The notes below the pieces were generated by a model that searched no databases, was not told the origin of the DNA, and worked only from the letters and a program-made list of their open reading frames with translations. Below, piece after piece: positions 1 to 11,000 of a DNA stretch of 64,000 nt (positions are counted from its first letter, which is position 1; each line of letters opens with the position of its first letter). The position numbers were made by a program, and so were the translations under genes. The stretch comes from Chlorophyllum brunneum (Eukaryota > Basidiomycota > Agaricomycetes > Agaricales > Agaricaceae), in contig OY756139.1 of NCBI GenBank assembly GCA_963576785.1, positions 3,038,001-3,102,000 on the forward strand. Reading direction: 5' to 3'.

Positions 1-292
1 AGGAGTGTTGAACGTTGGCTAGACTTGGCGTTTGAGGTCGCAGACCACGTATATTGCGAACGAGTTCTGCTTCTTATCATAAAAGAGTAACCGAGTAAAT
101 ATTTCCCAATTCAACGTCCTGAGGGCGATCGCTATAGTCATTAGATTCGGGTCCTGGTTTGATGATCATATCCTTGACACTGGCAGTGTCTGTCAAAACT
201 CGCTGGAACTGCGGAAAGCTCAGAGGAATACCAAGACCAGACTTTGGACGGCGCCGCCGAGCGTCATTCACATACGCTGCAGTCAGGATGTT
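1..292 (-). CDS. Possible last exon of a gene running off the window (uncertain)
   Basis: On the minus strand an open stretch follows a possible CTGCAG acceptor near 285 and runs to a stop at 77-79. It would encode about 66 residues, starting YVNDARRRRPKSG, with a charged tail ending near DVELGNIYSV. The peptide looks coding in composition and resembles the cytosolic tail of fungal multi-pass membrane proteins, but I could not find a convincing upstream exon between 290 and 900. No domain is recognised. It may equally be a chance open frame. The rest of 1-900 shows no supported gene. Confidence 0.2.
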
Positions 293-900
293 TTATCACA
301 GCAAAGCATGGGCCTAGACACGTACAGCGAAGGGACTGCTGGCAAAAATATTCTTGTTGCTATTATTAGATTGCAGTCGAAATAAATCTCGGATGTACTA
401 AACCCGAAGTAGCCAATGTCGGGGCGTAGATGTGTCGCGTGAGAGTCACAGAAGTAAGGGGTGCACTTGAACTCAAAATGAGAGGTCATGAGAGGTCCAA
501 AGCATATCCGAACTAAGAGTCGAGCACATTTGTCGCTTGTGCTGCGGACTTTCTACCGCATGGATAAGTATCACAGCCCATTGGACTGGCAAATTCGCAC
601 GTTGGCGAAAACCGACCTCTACATTGCCGCTGTGGCTGTTTGGAGTGCGAAGACGGAGCTTGGTTGATGAGCAAGGTGCTTATGTTGTCATTGCGTGGAC
701 CAAGTGGCGCTGTGGAGGAATGGATAGTGTTATGGGCTAACCTCACCGCCATTTGGACGTCCATGCAGGCGTGACGGATGACGTTTCCTGTCACGCACGC
801 ACTAGATGGGCCCAAGTATAAGTTGGCAGGGCGTCCATTACTACACGGCTATCTTCTTCGCTCCTTCTCATACCCCCACAAACGACCCGTTCACGAGAAA

Positions 901-1621
901 ATGCCCGCATCACCCGCACTTCCGGGAGTGTTCTTCTGCTTTGCAGCAATGGTCCTCCTGATATTTGTATGTCCCGATATTGCCCAAAAATCTCGATCAG
1001 TCGATCTCATTCATCTTCACAGGTTTCCGTATCTTCCCCGACATGGGAAATGATATCATTCTTGAATGTCGGATCCGGAAGCACCCAAACGCACTACGGA
1101 GTCTTTGGGCACACCGGTTCTGAGCGTGCTATAGGGTATTCATTTAGGTATATAACTCTGAATGACCTGGTTATTTTCGGAGACGATATTAACAGTGTTT
1201 CAGCGATGATCGATTAAACACGACCATTCTACATAATCTTACCAAGACATTGATCCTTCACCCGATCGGTAAGTGAATACCTCATGCAGGAGATACCCCA
1301 TTCTCATATGCCATAGCTGCTGGCCTCTCTGGAATTGCATTCCTTTTCGGTCTCTGTGGTGCTACCGCCCGCACTCGTTTCGGCACGGTGTTTATGTCCC
1401 TCGTCGCTGGTCTCGCGACATTGACGACGCTCGTTGCATGGGTGATTGATATGGTTCTCTTCGGCATTGCTCGTCAACACTACCGCGACGATGGCCAACT
1501 CGCACAATACGGCAATGCCAACTGGCTCACCCTTGGTGCACTTGTCGCTCTCTTGCTCGGCTTCTGTGCATCAGCTTGTGGAGTGTTTGGACGATATAGA
1601 AAACGAAGGGACGCGTACTAA
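901..1621 (+). CDS. SUR7/PalI (RIM9)-family four-pass membrane protein
   Basis: Four exons join in frame: 901-966, 1023-1147, 1204-1268 and 1317-1621, giving about 186 residues. The protein has an N-terminal membrane segment (PALPGVFFCFAAMVLLIF), an extracellular loop with a WEM motif and a GxxxxxxTHYGVFG stretch, then three more hydrophobic segments and a short basic tail ending RYRKRRDAY. This layout is that of the SUR7/PalI family, whose members sit in plasma-membrane eisosome domains or act in alkaline pH sensing (Rim9/PalI). Which branch this one belongs to cannot be decided here. The third intron uses the CATAG acceptor at 1316; an earlier CAG would leave an intron of only about 21 nt. 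A TATAAG at 817-822 lies about 80 nt before the ATG. Confidence 0.85.
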
Positions 1622-1986
1622 GTATTACTCGTCGGACTTGTTCTTTTTCATACCTCGACATTTCGATCCCCCACGATTCACTTATGTCACTATACACCAC
1701 ACCCGTTAATGACTTCGTTTACGAATCGTCTTTTTTATCTGGGCCGAGGCGGACCCTAGATGTTTGGAAATTTCTGTAGTAGAATCTATCTTGTAAAATA
1801 CGAGTTGTGTGTGTGCTTGTCTGTTCTTTTCAACGATTGCGACGTAAAGGCCACGTGGGTCAGAACTCGTGTTGTGTGTCCAGCATCCACCGACCGACTT
1901 CGTGACTGTGTTGTATCTGACATTTACCACGTTTATCTTGACCGTAGTGACTTGAATTTGAGCTTGTTTATCCTCTGCCAGCACCC

Positions 1987-4547
1987 ATGACGACATCATC
2001 TTCGCCGCGAAAGTCGAGGAATCCGCGTCGACGGTTTTTCTCTGTCAGTCAGGATGCTGTCCTCGCGTCGATAACCAACCGCGAACAGGACAGGAATCAA
2101 GGTCAGCATACTCTCCAACCATTCCCTTCCGCACCAGCACCAGGCGGACCAGGCAAAAGACCCAGTCCCTCGAAACGGGATTTCTCTTTACAAGAGCAAC
2201 GTCCAACGCACATATACGACCGAGCATATTATACCGATGGGTCGGATGTAGACGTAGAGGAAGATTGGATGAGGGAATCGGTGCGGAGAGGACGGTCGAC
2301 GTCAGATGCCCTCGATATTCCAAGCAACCTGGGGTGTCACAGTCCTCCTACGGCATATGCATCCTTACCTGCGACACCAAACTTGCCTTTGGAGTCGTAC
2401 GAAAGCAATGGTCCGACATCCTCTCTGAGCACGCCTCTTATTTCAACGGGTACACAAGTACCCATGTTGGAACCCGCCCCTTCCCCACGACGCCGACACA
2501 CGAAAGAAGATAGCAAGGCGTATGAGCCACCACCATTCTCACTGTGGGACTATCTTCGGGAGGAGCTCTTGGCGACGGATTTTGACTCGCACCAGGAGTT
2601 GAAGTGGGAGCGTGTTAGCAATTTCTTGAACATACCTCTTGCCATGGAAAAGGTGTGTTGACTCTTATGACGAAGGTTTCCTTCTGCTAACCCTAGTGTT
2701 CAGATTATTGGTTTTGGTTTCATTCTGTGCTTGGATAGTTTCCTCTACACCTTCACCATTCTTCCAATCCGCTTCAGTCTCGCCTTCGTCCGGCTTGTCA
2801 CTAATCTATTCCGGAGATCTGCACCTCCCCTTCCACCATCTCAGAAGGCCGATCTGCTCAGAGCGTTACTGCTTATCATCTCGCTATTCATACTTACTCC
2901 ATTGACCGATGCTAGCAAGATATATCACACCATTCGTGGCCAAGACACTATTAAGTTATATGTCATTTTTAATGCGCTCGAGGTCAGTCACGTAGCACAT
3001 GATATCCTGCTCTCTGACTCGATGTTTTAGATTGCGGATAGACTTTGCGCCTCTATAGGACAAGACATCCTTGATTGCTTGTTCTCGCGCTCGACACTTG
3101 AACCACTCTCACATAGAATGCCTGTCACCGCAAATACACTTACACCCTTCTTGTATTTCTTTCTTGCCCTCATGTATAATGGTAAGTGGAAATGCAATCT
3201 TCGAGTTCGAATTGTACTGACCTAATTTAGTCGCTCATGCCCTAGTTATGGTGTACCAGTTGATTGCACTCAACGTCGCTATCAACTCCTATGACCACGC
3301 TCTACTGACTCTCCTCGTTTCTAATCAATTCGTCGAGATTAAAGGAAGTGTATTCAAGAGGTTTGAAAAGGATAATCTTTTCCAGATAACGTGCGCTGGT
3401 GAGGTTTCAATGGCTCTTACCATCCCGTTCTTTGCTCAAGCATAGACCCTTTTCTAGACATCGTTGAACGATTCACCCTTGCCTTGATGCTTGGAGTCGT
3501 AGCATTCCGCAACCTAATTGAGCTGAACGGCTCTGAATTCGACTTTTCCGGTGGGTTTGTTCTACCCAAGAGTTTCGGTTGGTTTAGAGGGAACAATGTT
3601 ATATGGACCATTTCTTATGTAAGTGAGCAGGTCATCGAGCGTCTCGCGGAATTCTAATCGCTCGATTACAGCCTGTACTCACCGTGATGTGCTCCGAAAT
3701 GTTGGTAGACTGGCTCAAGCACGCCTTCATTACGAAGTTCAACCATATTCGGCCATCAGTTTATGAGCGTTACACAGATGTCCTGTGTCGCGATCTGGCG
3801 AGCGGCAGTGCCGTCGGTAGGAGAGGCGCTCGGAAGGTAGCCGCATGTGTCAATACATTGATATATGTACTCATTTAATTTTAGCATTCATACGTAGACC
3901 AAGCGCCCCTCGTTGCTCGCCGGCTCGGATTTGCCGCATTGCCCCTCGCGGTCCTCGTAATTGTCGTAGGATCGCAATCTATCAACCTCATGTTTTCCGA
4001 CCACGAGGCGCTATCCTTCTCCTTCTGGCATCTAACATCAATTCATAACCTCGATCTCAGTGCACTCTCGTTGTCATTCAGAAGCGCTGAGGCTATCAAG
4101 TATGCGACGTTCGGTGTGATGGCTGTGTTGTTTTGGCTGTGGTATGGTGCTTATCACCGGCTGGGGACACTGACGCTCATAAACCGCCACAGTTTCGTGG
4201 TTATTAAGGTCATGCTTGGTGTAAATCTAATCACCTATGCAACGCGGAGGCAGGCAGGCATGGAGGAACGGGAAGTTGCAGACACTGTCAATAACTTTGG
4301 GCGAGATCCTATTGGAGAAGGAAAGGATGAACGGGTGAGTGACCCTCAAGAAATCGCGGCTGCGTGTTTCGTGCTCAAGTTTCAATAGAAATATAATAAG
4401 AACCTAAGAAAGTACCTCGATGACCAGGACGATGCTCCTCGGCTGTCGGATATGGGAGAAAATAGACCGGGTCAAGGGTTGGGCAAGAAAGAGAGGGTGA
4501 AGTTGGAGGACCTGACGAGGTACACAATGGTCAAGCGGATATGGTAA
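1987..4547 (+). CDS. EMP65: EMP65/TAPT1-family (DUF747) ER membrane protein
   Basis: Nine exons join: 1987-2652, 2704-2982, 3031-3181, 3231-3398, 3458-3618, 3672-3836, 3885-4141, 4193-4334 and 4390-4547. The first 180 residues are polar and low-complexity (Ser/Pro/Arg). The TAPT1 domain begins at SLWDYLREELLATDFDSHQ and goes on through WERVSNFL, many membrane segments, the family hallmark NxxEIADRLCASIGQDILD, and ALNVAINSYDHALLTLLVSNQFVEIKGSVFKRFEKDNLFQI split over exons. In yeast EMP65 works with SLP1 in ER folding quality control, and in animals TAPT1 is needed for ciliary and axial patterning. The protein probably ends at MVKRIW. The membrane core is complete, and no break was seen. Confidence 0.92.
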
Positions 4548-4984
4548 TGCTACAGGTATAAGCTTCCGTCTGGCGAGGCATATATTGCTCCTGACTACGC
4601 ATTTGCAAGTCGGGGTCCGCTGATGTGCGGCCATATTACATTCCAAAATATATGAGAAACTTCCGCAATCGTCGACCGTGAAAAGCATCTCCAATGTGAA
4701 CAACAGGAAACTACATTCGGGTCACAAAGGTTCTTCAAGAACCACAAGCGAGTCGCACAATAGAATAACAGAGCACTACAAAAGGGACGAGAGAAACAGC
4801 CTCATCGTTCCCCGATCAACATCCAACTGCCCCGAAACCGGACCCCCTTCAAGCGCCAGCGGAATTCCGGAGTCCGAGATTAAACATGAGCTGTCCAGCA
4901 TCCCTAGGCCCTACTTGGGTATCTGCGCGCCTATCTTCATCTTTAAAAGCTGAACGCTTTCCGTTTCTATTTGCGTTCCGCACT

Positions 4985-6698
4985 ATGCCTGCCATTTTCT
5001 GGCTTGCTCTACGCATACGACACCACCTTACACAGCTCCTTCGGCTTCTATCGAATCTTGGTCGCTTTTATCCACAATATCGTAAATCATCTGACCACCC
5101 TTTTGAGGTGCGTTCCATCTCCCTTGTGGTATTATTAAGCTGATTTCTTATGCAGCCAACTCAGCCGACTGTGGAAGAACTGACGGTGAGCCAAAAACGG
5201 CAGGGGTATTGGAGTGGATTGACCATACATATAGGTTATTGTATGTACGGACCAAGAAGAGGGACGAGCTTGCAAAGTCGACGAGCTCAGGACCCATAAT
5301 AACAAGCAACCCATTTCACAACTCCCCACTGAACTCCTGTGTCAGATCTTCACAAAGGGGGGTCTGCCACCTGATGCCTCGGAATACCCTGCACTCATCA
5401 GGAAGCATTGCATTACTAAGAGATATATAGCTCAAGTTTGTCTCCGGTGGCGAGAAATTGCTCTAGCTTGTCCGGATATGTGGTGCAATGCTCTGGATCT
5501 GAGTGCTGGGAGCCGCTGGATCCATGAGGTCCTGAGACGTAGTAGAGACAGGCCAATCAATCTCTATGTGATTCAAGGCACGAAGGCGGAGCACATTGCG
5601 TCTGTGCTGCATACGCGTAGCATTCGGGGGCTATACGCAAATGTAGAGGATCGGCACCTTGCTAGGGAAATACTGTATGCGATACACTGGCAGGATCTGG
5701 AAGAGCTCAACTTGGTAACCGGGAACACTTCTTCCTCTCGCTCCAGTCGGTGGCAAGTTACCGCGTCCAGAAAGTGCTCACCGATGGTAAAGCTTCGCCG
5801 GCTTTATTTGACTGGTCCTTCAATATTCCTTCCCCCACACTCACTGCCGGCCTTGACCTGCCTGTATGTTACACACTCTTGGTACTCGAAAACAGCACCC
5901 GAATGGTTAACTGTAATCCGTAACTTTCCGCTTCTCCAAGAATTATCATTGATCTACTGCATCAACGCGGATGCCAGCGACGCCTCACGTGGAATCGAGG
6001 CCTCTGCTTCGTTGAAAACCTCGCCCATTGTTCTACCCCACCTCCGAGAATTGGAGCTGGGGGACGATCATTCCGCGTGCGGTGCTGTTTTTCGGAGACT
6101 TCTCATTCCTCCGTCTTGTGTTCTGCGACTGATTACTCGTAATGCGAGTGTGGACCCAACCATTGATGATGTTGCGACATTCTTAGGATCTGATCGATCC
6201 CAGGCCCGGTTATCATACCCCGCCTCCCCAGCATGCCAGCCATCGACGAACCGATCTCTCTTCCTCAAAGTTTGCGCAGCTAGCCTGTCCATCCACGTTT
6301 CTGAAGAAGAAATAGTCAAATTGTACATTCATTTCAATTTTGTGGATTATTGCCGGATTGATGTTGCCGGACCAGTGATGGAGAGGCTCTTATCAGCCAC
6401 ACACTCCAGATTTCAGAATTGGGGTGGTTTCGGTACCTTCACCTTGTCTCTGACGGATAGGCTCGCGAGAAGTCCCAGAAATTTCGAGGCATGGTCTGCT
6501 CTGCTCATGAGATTTTTACCGTTATTGAAGGACACCCAAAATATATGGCTACAAGGGACCCCGCCGGAACACGAGTTGCTTAATTTATTAGGGTTAGGGA
6601 GGATTGGACTGCGGAAGAAAGAAAAAGGTGAAGCTACGGAAGCCACCCAAGGCGGTGATTTTCATTTCACTTACACCCCAAAACATCACGCTTACTGA
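4985..6698 (+). CDS. F-box protein with LRR-like C-terminal region
   Basis: Three exons, 4985-5107, 5156-5185 and 5235-6698, give about 538 residues. An F-box starts with QLPTELLCQIFTKGG at about residue 78 and ends with VCLRWREIALACPDMW, the usual fungal form in which a Trp-Arg motif closes the fold. The rest is irregular leucine-rich sequence with repeated LRxLxL segments (for example LRELELGDD), as in substrate-binding halves of SCF adaptors. F-box proteins dock substrates on SKP1-CUL1 ubiquitin ligases. The substrate is unknown; Agaricomycetes carry large, fast-changing families of such genes. The start at 4985 is chosen because it continues in frame over two well-formed introns. The intron 5186-5234 removes an in-frame TAG. 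Confidence 0.82.
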
Positions 6699-6969
6699 CC
6701 CCGAGTTTCAGGAGTAAATTCAGGAAGCCCTCATCATACATAACCTTTCTCCTTTCACTTTTAGGCGTTCGCAAGTAATGGGTGCATATCGACTGACATA
6801 CATTCATTGATAAAGAATTCTTGAAGTAGCGGTCGATGTGTAATGTCACATTGATAATATTTTCGTCCCTTAACTATGGCACTTGACCGGGACATTGGTC
6901 ATGTACATATAAAATTTGTAGCATATTGCCTACTCGCTAAACCCAACGATACCATCGAAGTTTGTAATT

Positions 6970-8944
6970 TTACCTGACGATCGACGAATTAATTAGATCT
7001 GTTAAACAAGGTGGCACTACGAGGGGCTTGTTCTCACCTGCAGATCCTCCCGAGACCTTCAATTGCGACCAGTCCCACGTGCCTAGTTTTGGGGTACATT
7101 GCGTGAGCGGAGAACTAAGGCGTAACTTGCACAACATACCTGTGCAAGAGCTGGAGCCACAGTTAACAGCAACCCTTTGCGCACCACTATTGACACTGAT
7201 GGAAGTTTCCGGGGCGACAAAGTTCACGCCCTAAGACGGAAAATCAGTAACCCCGGACCATGATATACCTTCGTTAATGGACTAGCTTACTGAAAGCTTA
7301 ACGCCGTTTCCGGGTGTACCGAGGGTCGAGGGATAGCTCTAACCATGGCGTAAGTAGTGTTTTGGGAGTACACAGAGAGAGTGTAGACCTGGTCAATGAG
7401 AACACCGAACAACCTCAATCCAGTTGCAGTGTTACCCTTCAGGCACGTTAGTCAGTTATTGAAACCGTTTCAGTGGAAGATTGATACATACTGAGTAGGT
7501 GATATTGGTCACTGTACTTCCAGAAGCGGCAGCATCCGTCTTAATGCGTAAGGCTTGATCACTACAGTGATGTTAGCACGAGTCCGTGCAATGGAGAGGG
7601 TAATTACTTGTTAATGATCGTGTTGCCAGAAATGACAATACCGTTGACCGTCACACCGGAATTAATGGAACCCTTTTGTGACTCGTTTTAACCTCGTCAT
7701 TGTGGCGTTGGGGAGTGTTCGACTCACAACGGAGATTCCATGGCCTCCAGAGCAGGTGTTTCCCTTGAAGACAATGTTGGCTCCTCGATTAATGGCAAGG
7801 CAATCATCCTTCAGTCCGTCAGAAAGCGGACAATCCGAAGCCGATCATCAACATACTTGGTTCTTTATAACACTGGTCACGAGAAGTCAATAGTCAGAGA
7901 TGATCTTATAATGGGCCTCCATACCTATTTTGGATTGTCAAGTTTTCGGTGCTCGCATCGAAGCCATCGGTATTATGACCTGCTGCTTTACCACCGCTCT
8001 TCGAGTTGGGCTTATCACCAAGAGCTACCGGGTCCCTTGTTAGAATATATGGCTTTTTGGTCATCAAGGACTCACAATTGTCGATGGTCAATCCATCCAT
8101 GACAAGTGGGCCAGGGTTGGAAACAGAGTACGTCCTTGCGGGGGAGTTGAGGACCTTGACGTTCTGGAATGACCGATGAGCAAAGTCGCACAACATCAAC
8201 TCAAATCCTGTGGGGACGCACGGAATAGGTACCAGATATCCTAATCCTGTGTACCAGTCAGCTCGGAGAGTGGAAATATGAAAGTTGTCACCACGCACTT
8301 TATCATTGGTGCAGGCTTAGTTACACCACCGTTGCCACCGAGACCGTCCTTGAATCAAGGTCAGCCCTTTGGGAATGTTTGTAGTTTTTTTTTTGGTCAA
8401 AACATACCCAGTAGAAGGGTCCTCCACCGTCAAAAGTGTGTCCATTTCCATTGACTAGCACTTATGAGCGGGGCACGTCACAGGTCTGCATGTTTTGGTA
8501 GAGCTTACATGTGATATCGTCTCCGCTGTTGGCTTTCGTGAGACAAGGGACATAGAATCCATATCAGTGGTGCCTCACCTGACTTGGAAGAGCGGTCCTG
8601 CCCATGTCTGGTTTCCGAAGTTGATATTACCATCTAGGGTAGGGACGTGTTAGGTTTGCTACTCAATAGGGAAAATTGGATACATACTCATGTTGACTGT
8701 TGTACCACTCAAAAGATCGAGATTGAGTGTTTGCCCAGCTGGAACTGTGAAGCTGTTCAGTACGACTGTAGTACACTTCACAGCCGCCGCAACATCTAGA
8801 GGAATTGCGTAGTTAACATCCGTCAACTCGGACGAGGGAATAGCATGAGTATTGACCAGACATGGAGTTGATAGTTCCAGTGCAGTCGCTCCCTGCATAA
8901 GCGGAGACAGCGAGCACCAAGAGGCCCAAGAGAGATTTCAGCAT
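6970..8944 (-). CDS. Secreted endopolygalacturonase (GH28)
   Basis: A gene with at least a dozen short introns. The start at 8944 gives a signal peptide ([18 protein letters not shown]). First exons are 8857-8944, 8688-8795, 8579-8633, 8509-8525 (17 nt), 8408-8454 and about 8299-8348. GH28 landmarks follow: [35 protein letters not shown], a catalytic N-Q-D-D split by an intron near 7850, [10 protein letters not shown], and RIK in ALRIKTDA. All catalytic residues are present (NTD, DD, H of GHG, RIK). The enzyme cuts alpha-1,4-galacturonan in pectin outside the cell. The last residues are probably DLINSSIVR after a 39-nt intron. One junction near 8300 to 8180 is unresolved: no GT-AG pair gives a clean frame between PAPMIK and SFQNVKV. 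Confidence 0.94.
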
Positions 8945-9378
8945 TGTCCACGTCAGTAGGTTGTTAAGCGGATTGAAGCTCAGACGTGCTACACTTAAAT
9001 CCTCTGGTGTCGGGCCGCCTGAACGTGCTGTACGGACTTAAAGGTACCGGGTGCGAATTTTGTTGCTGGAATCCGACCTGGTGGAGTGAACGACTGACCT
9101 CTTTCAGCCTATAAATAGAGCGGTTGTCAATCCTTGCTCGGGCTATAATTGTCCGTGTCCAATAATAGGTGGGACGATATATAACCGTGGTGTGTTTCTG
9201 CCGAGTATTGGCCGCGGATTCTTGCAAGTTGAGTTGCGTTGGTCATTCGTTGCGGGCCGCTCGGGACTCAGTTCAGGGTAAAATAACAAGAAAACAAGCG
9301 AGCCCAATAGTGAGTATAGATTCGTAGAGAGTGTGAGTTTCATGAGATGTAAATATAAAAAAAAATTCCCAAACTACT
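8945..9378. promoter_or_regulatory. Upstream region of the polygalacturonase gene
   Basis: This 434-nt gap lies between the start of the minus-strand GH28 gene and the stop of the minus-strand Ser-rich gene, so it should hold the GH28 promoter and the neighbour's 3' end. A TATAAATA at about 9112-9119 reads as TATTTATA on the minus strand, some 170 nt before the ATG; whether it is used is unknown. An A-run at 9356-9365 lies next to the Ser-rich stop. Nothing else was recognised. Confidence 0.35.
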
Positions 9379-10517
9379 TCAGAACCGTGGTGTTCCATAG
9401 GGCACATGACCCCCCCCAGAATTCCTGGTGCAGTCGTTTGGAGTCGGCTTATTGAAGGAAGACCTCGGAACTCTGTACTCTAGTCCGGGAACGTGAGACA
9501 TGACGGATCGGAACGGGGAAGGGGAATTTGGGGACGAAGACAAAGAGGGTTGTACTAGACTCGGGGAGGGAGATATTGACCCCAAGTTCTGCAGTGAGAT
9601 ACTTGTGGATAGACGCCTTGATGACAACGGGGCAGACCGAGAAGTTATCGAGGACGACTGAGAACTATAAGAGCGTGAGAGTAGATTACAGCTGCGATAG
9701 CGAAAGAGAGATGGCGGAGGCGAGGACTGCGGGGAGATACGGGACGGCTGGGGGTTTACCGACAACACAAGAGACGCGTAGGAGGGTGATCTGAACCGTT
9801 CAGGGTTGTCCCATGAGTCATTAGAATGGGTGTACCGAGTTCTGGAAAGCAGGTCAAAAGGCACCGGGGGAGGGGCGTGCTGCGGAGATCCTTGGCTGAT
9901 TGGATGGAGGAAGGATGTTGGACTTCGTCCACTGACGTGATTCTTCGGTGCACGTTTTATAATGTGTTCATTACTACGGGAACCAGGCATTGTAGCCCTT
10001 TCGTCGAAGGGGTCACGAAAAAGTGCAGAGATGGGGGGTCTGCTAATCGGAGAACACCGTGAGGGTAATGTCTGAGACCTTGGTACGAGGGGCGTCTCAG
10101 GGAAAATATCAATAATGTTGGCGCAGTTAATGAATGACAACCTAACGCTGTCGGCCTCGTCTGTGTCGTCCGAGTCCATTGAATCTTCCGAACTCAAGGG
10201 CGACGGGAGATCAGAATCCTCGAATGAACGAGAGTGTAGTTCCTTGGGCATGGGACTCATGAACGACGATGTGTCATCCCTGATGTCCCGGAAAGAGCGG
10301 GGTGAGAGGTTACGAAAGATCATGAAAGACTTTGAAGGTCGTATCCCCTTTGTTCCGCATTTCACAGAAGTGGCAGGAACCGATGTATCAATGGACCCGC
10401 GGTCTGCACGTGGACGAAAGACACTGAAAAAGCTGGTCAAATGATAGGATAAAGGCAGAAGTTCGGCTATACTCACTGACGGACGATCTTGCGCCAGTTG
10501 AACTCTGAGCGGCCCAT
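9379..10517 (-). CDS. Ser/Pro-rich hypothetical protein
   Basis: A 365-residue open frame (9379-10476) is long, but its own ATG overlaps a good intron. A better model starts at 10517 with a 41-nt exon (10477-10517, MGRSEFNWRKIVR) and a 53-nt GT-AG intron, then the main exon 9379-10423, giving about 361 residues. The protein is mostly disordered: runs of Ser, Pro and Arg, acidic patch SDDTDEADS, and many S-P and S-R pairs that could be kinase sites. The short N-terminal FNWRKIVR helix is the only part that looks like a fixed motif. I do not recognise the family. Antisense open frames here are likely shadows of the biased composition. Confidence 0.55.
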
Positions 10518-11000
10518 TTTATAATACAACGGGAGAGGGAAAATCGGACCAGCCGAGTAAAGAGAGAGGGGATTAAAAAGAAAGGACGGAGAGCCGCTTG
10601 GAGTCCAAGCGCAAGCCACTGGATACATGGCTACCACTGAATATATAGCTGCCACGGTGTATGGTACAGCAAGATAATCCACGCAATAGACTCAGGGCCA
10701 AACGGTTTTGTTTATTCTAGACAGATGATGTGCCATGGTTCAGAAAAGGTGTGTGCCAGGAAATGGTGAGTGCGCGATACAAGCACCAGCAGGCTAATCC
10801 AAGGTTCCCAATGGTAGAAAAGGCCAGAGAGATGGAAAACGCTTGAGGTCAGATTATTGGACCAAGGCTAGTTGGGAAAGCTGATGTTGGTGGACCTGTG
10901 TGGCATGGTGAAAGGGACATCACTCGTCACGCCTCACAATGTCACATTTGTGTGTGTCCTGATTTCGCCATCGACCCTCGAAATTGTCGTCAGTGAAGGC
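10518..11000. promoter_or_regulatory. Divergent promoter region, Ser-rich gene and DIS3
   Basis: About 480 nt separate the starts of two divergent genes. Short open frames occur but none has a domain or sound splice context. An in-frame upstream ATG at 10872 could extend DIS3 by 43 residues, but that extension has no counterpart in known RRP44 proteins. No clear TATA box or repeat was seen. Confidence 0.4.

Noticed and set aside
1269..1289. A 21-nt intron in the SUR7/PalI gene
   Set aside because: Too short to splice. The acceptor at 1316 gives a 48-nt intron and the expected HPIAAGLSGIAFLFG reading.
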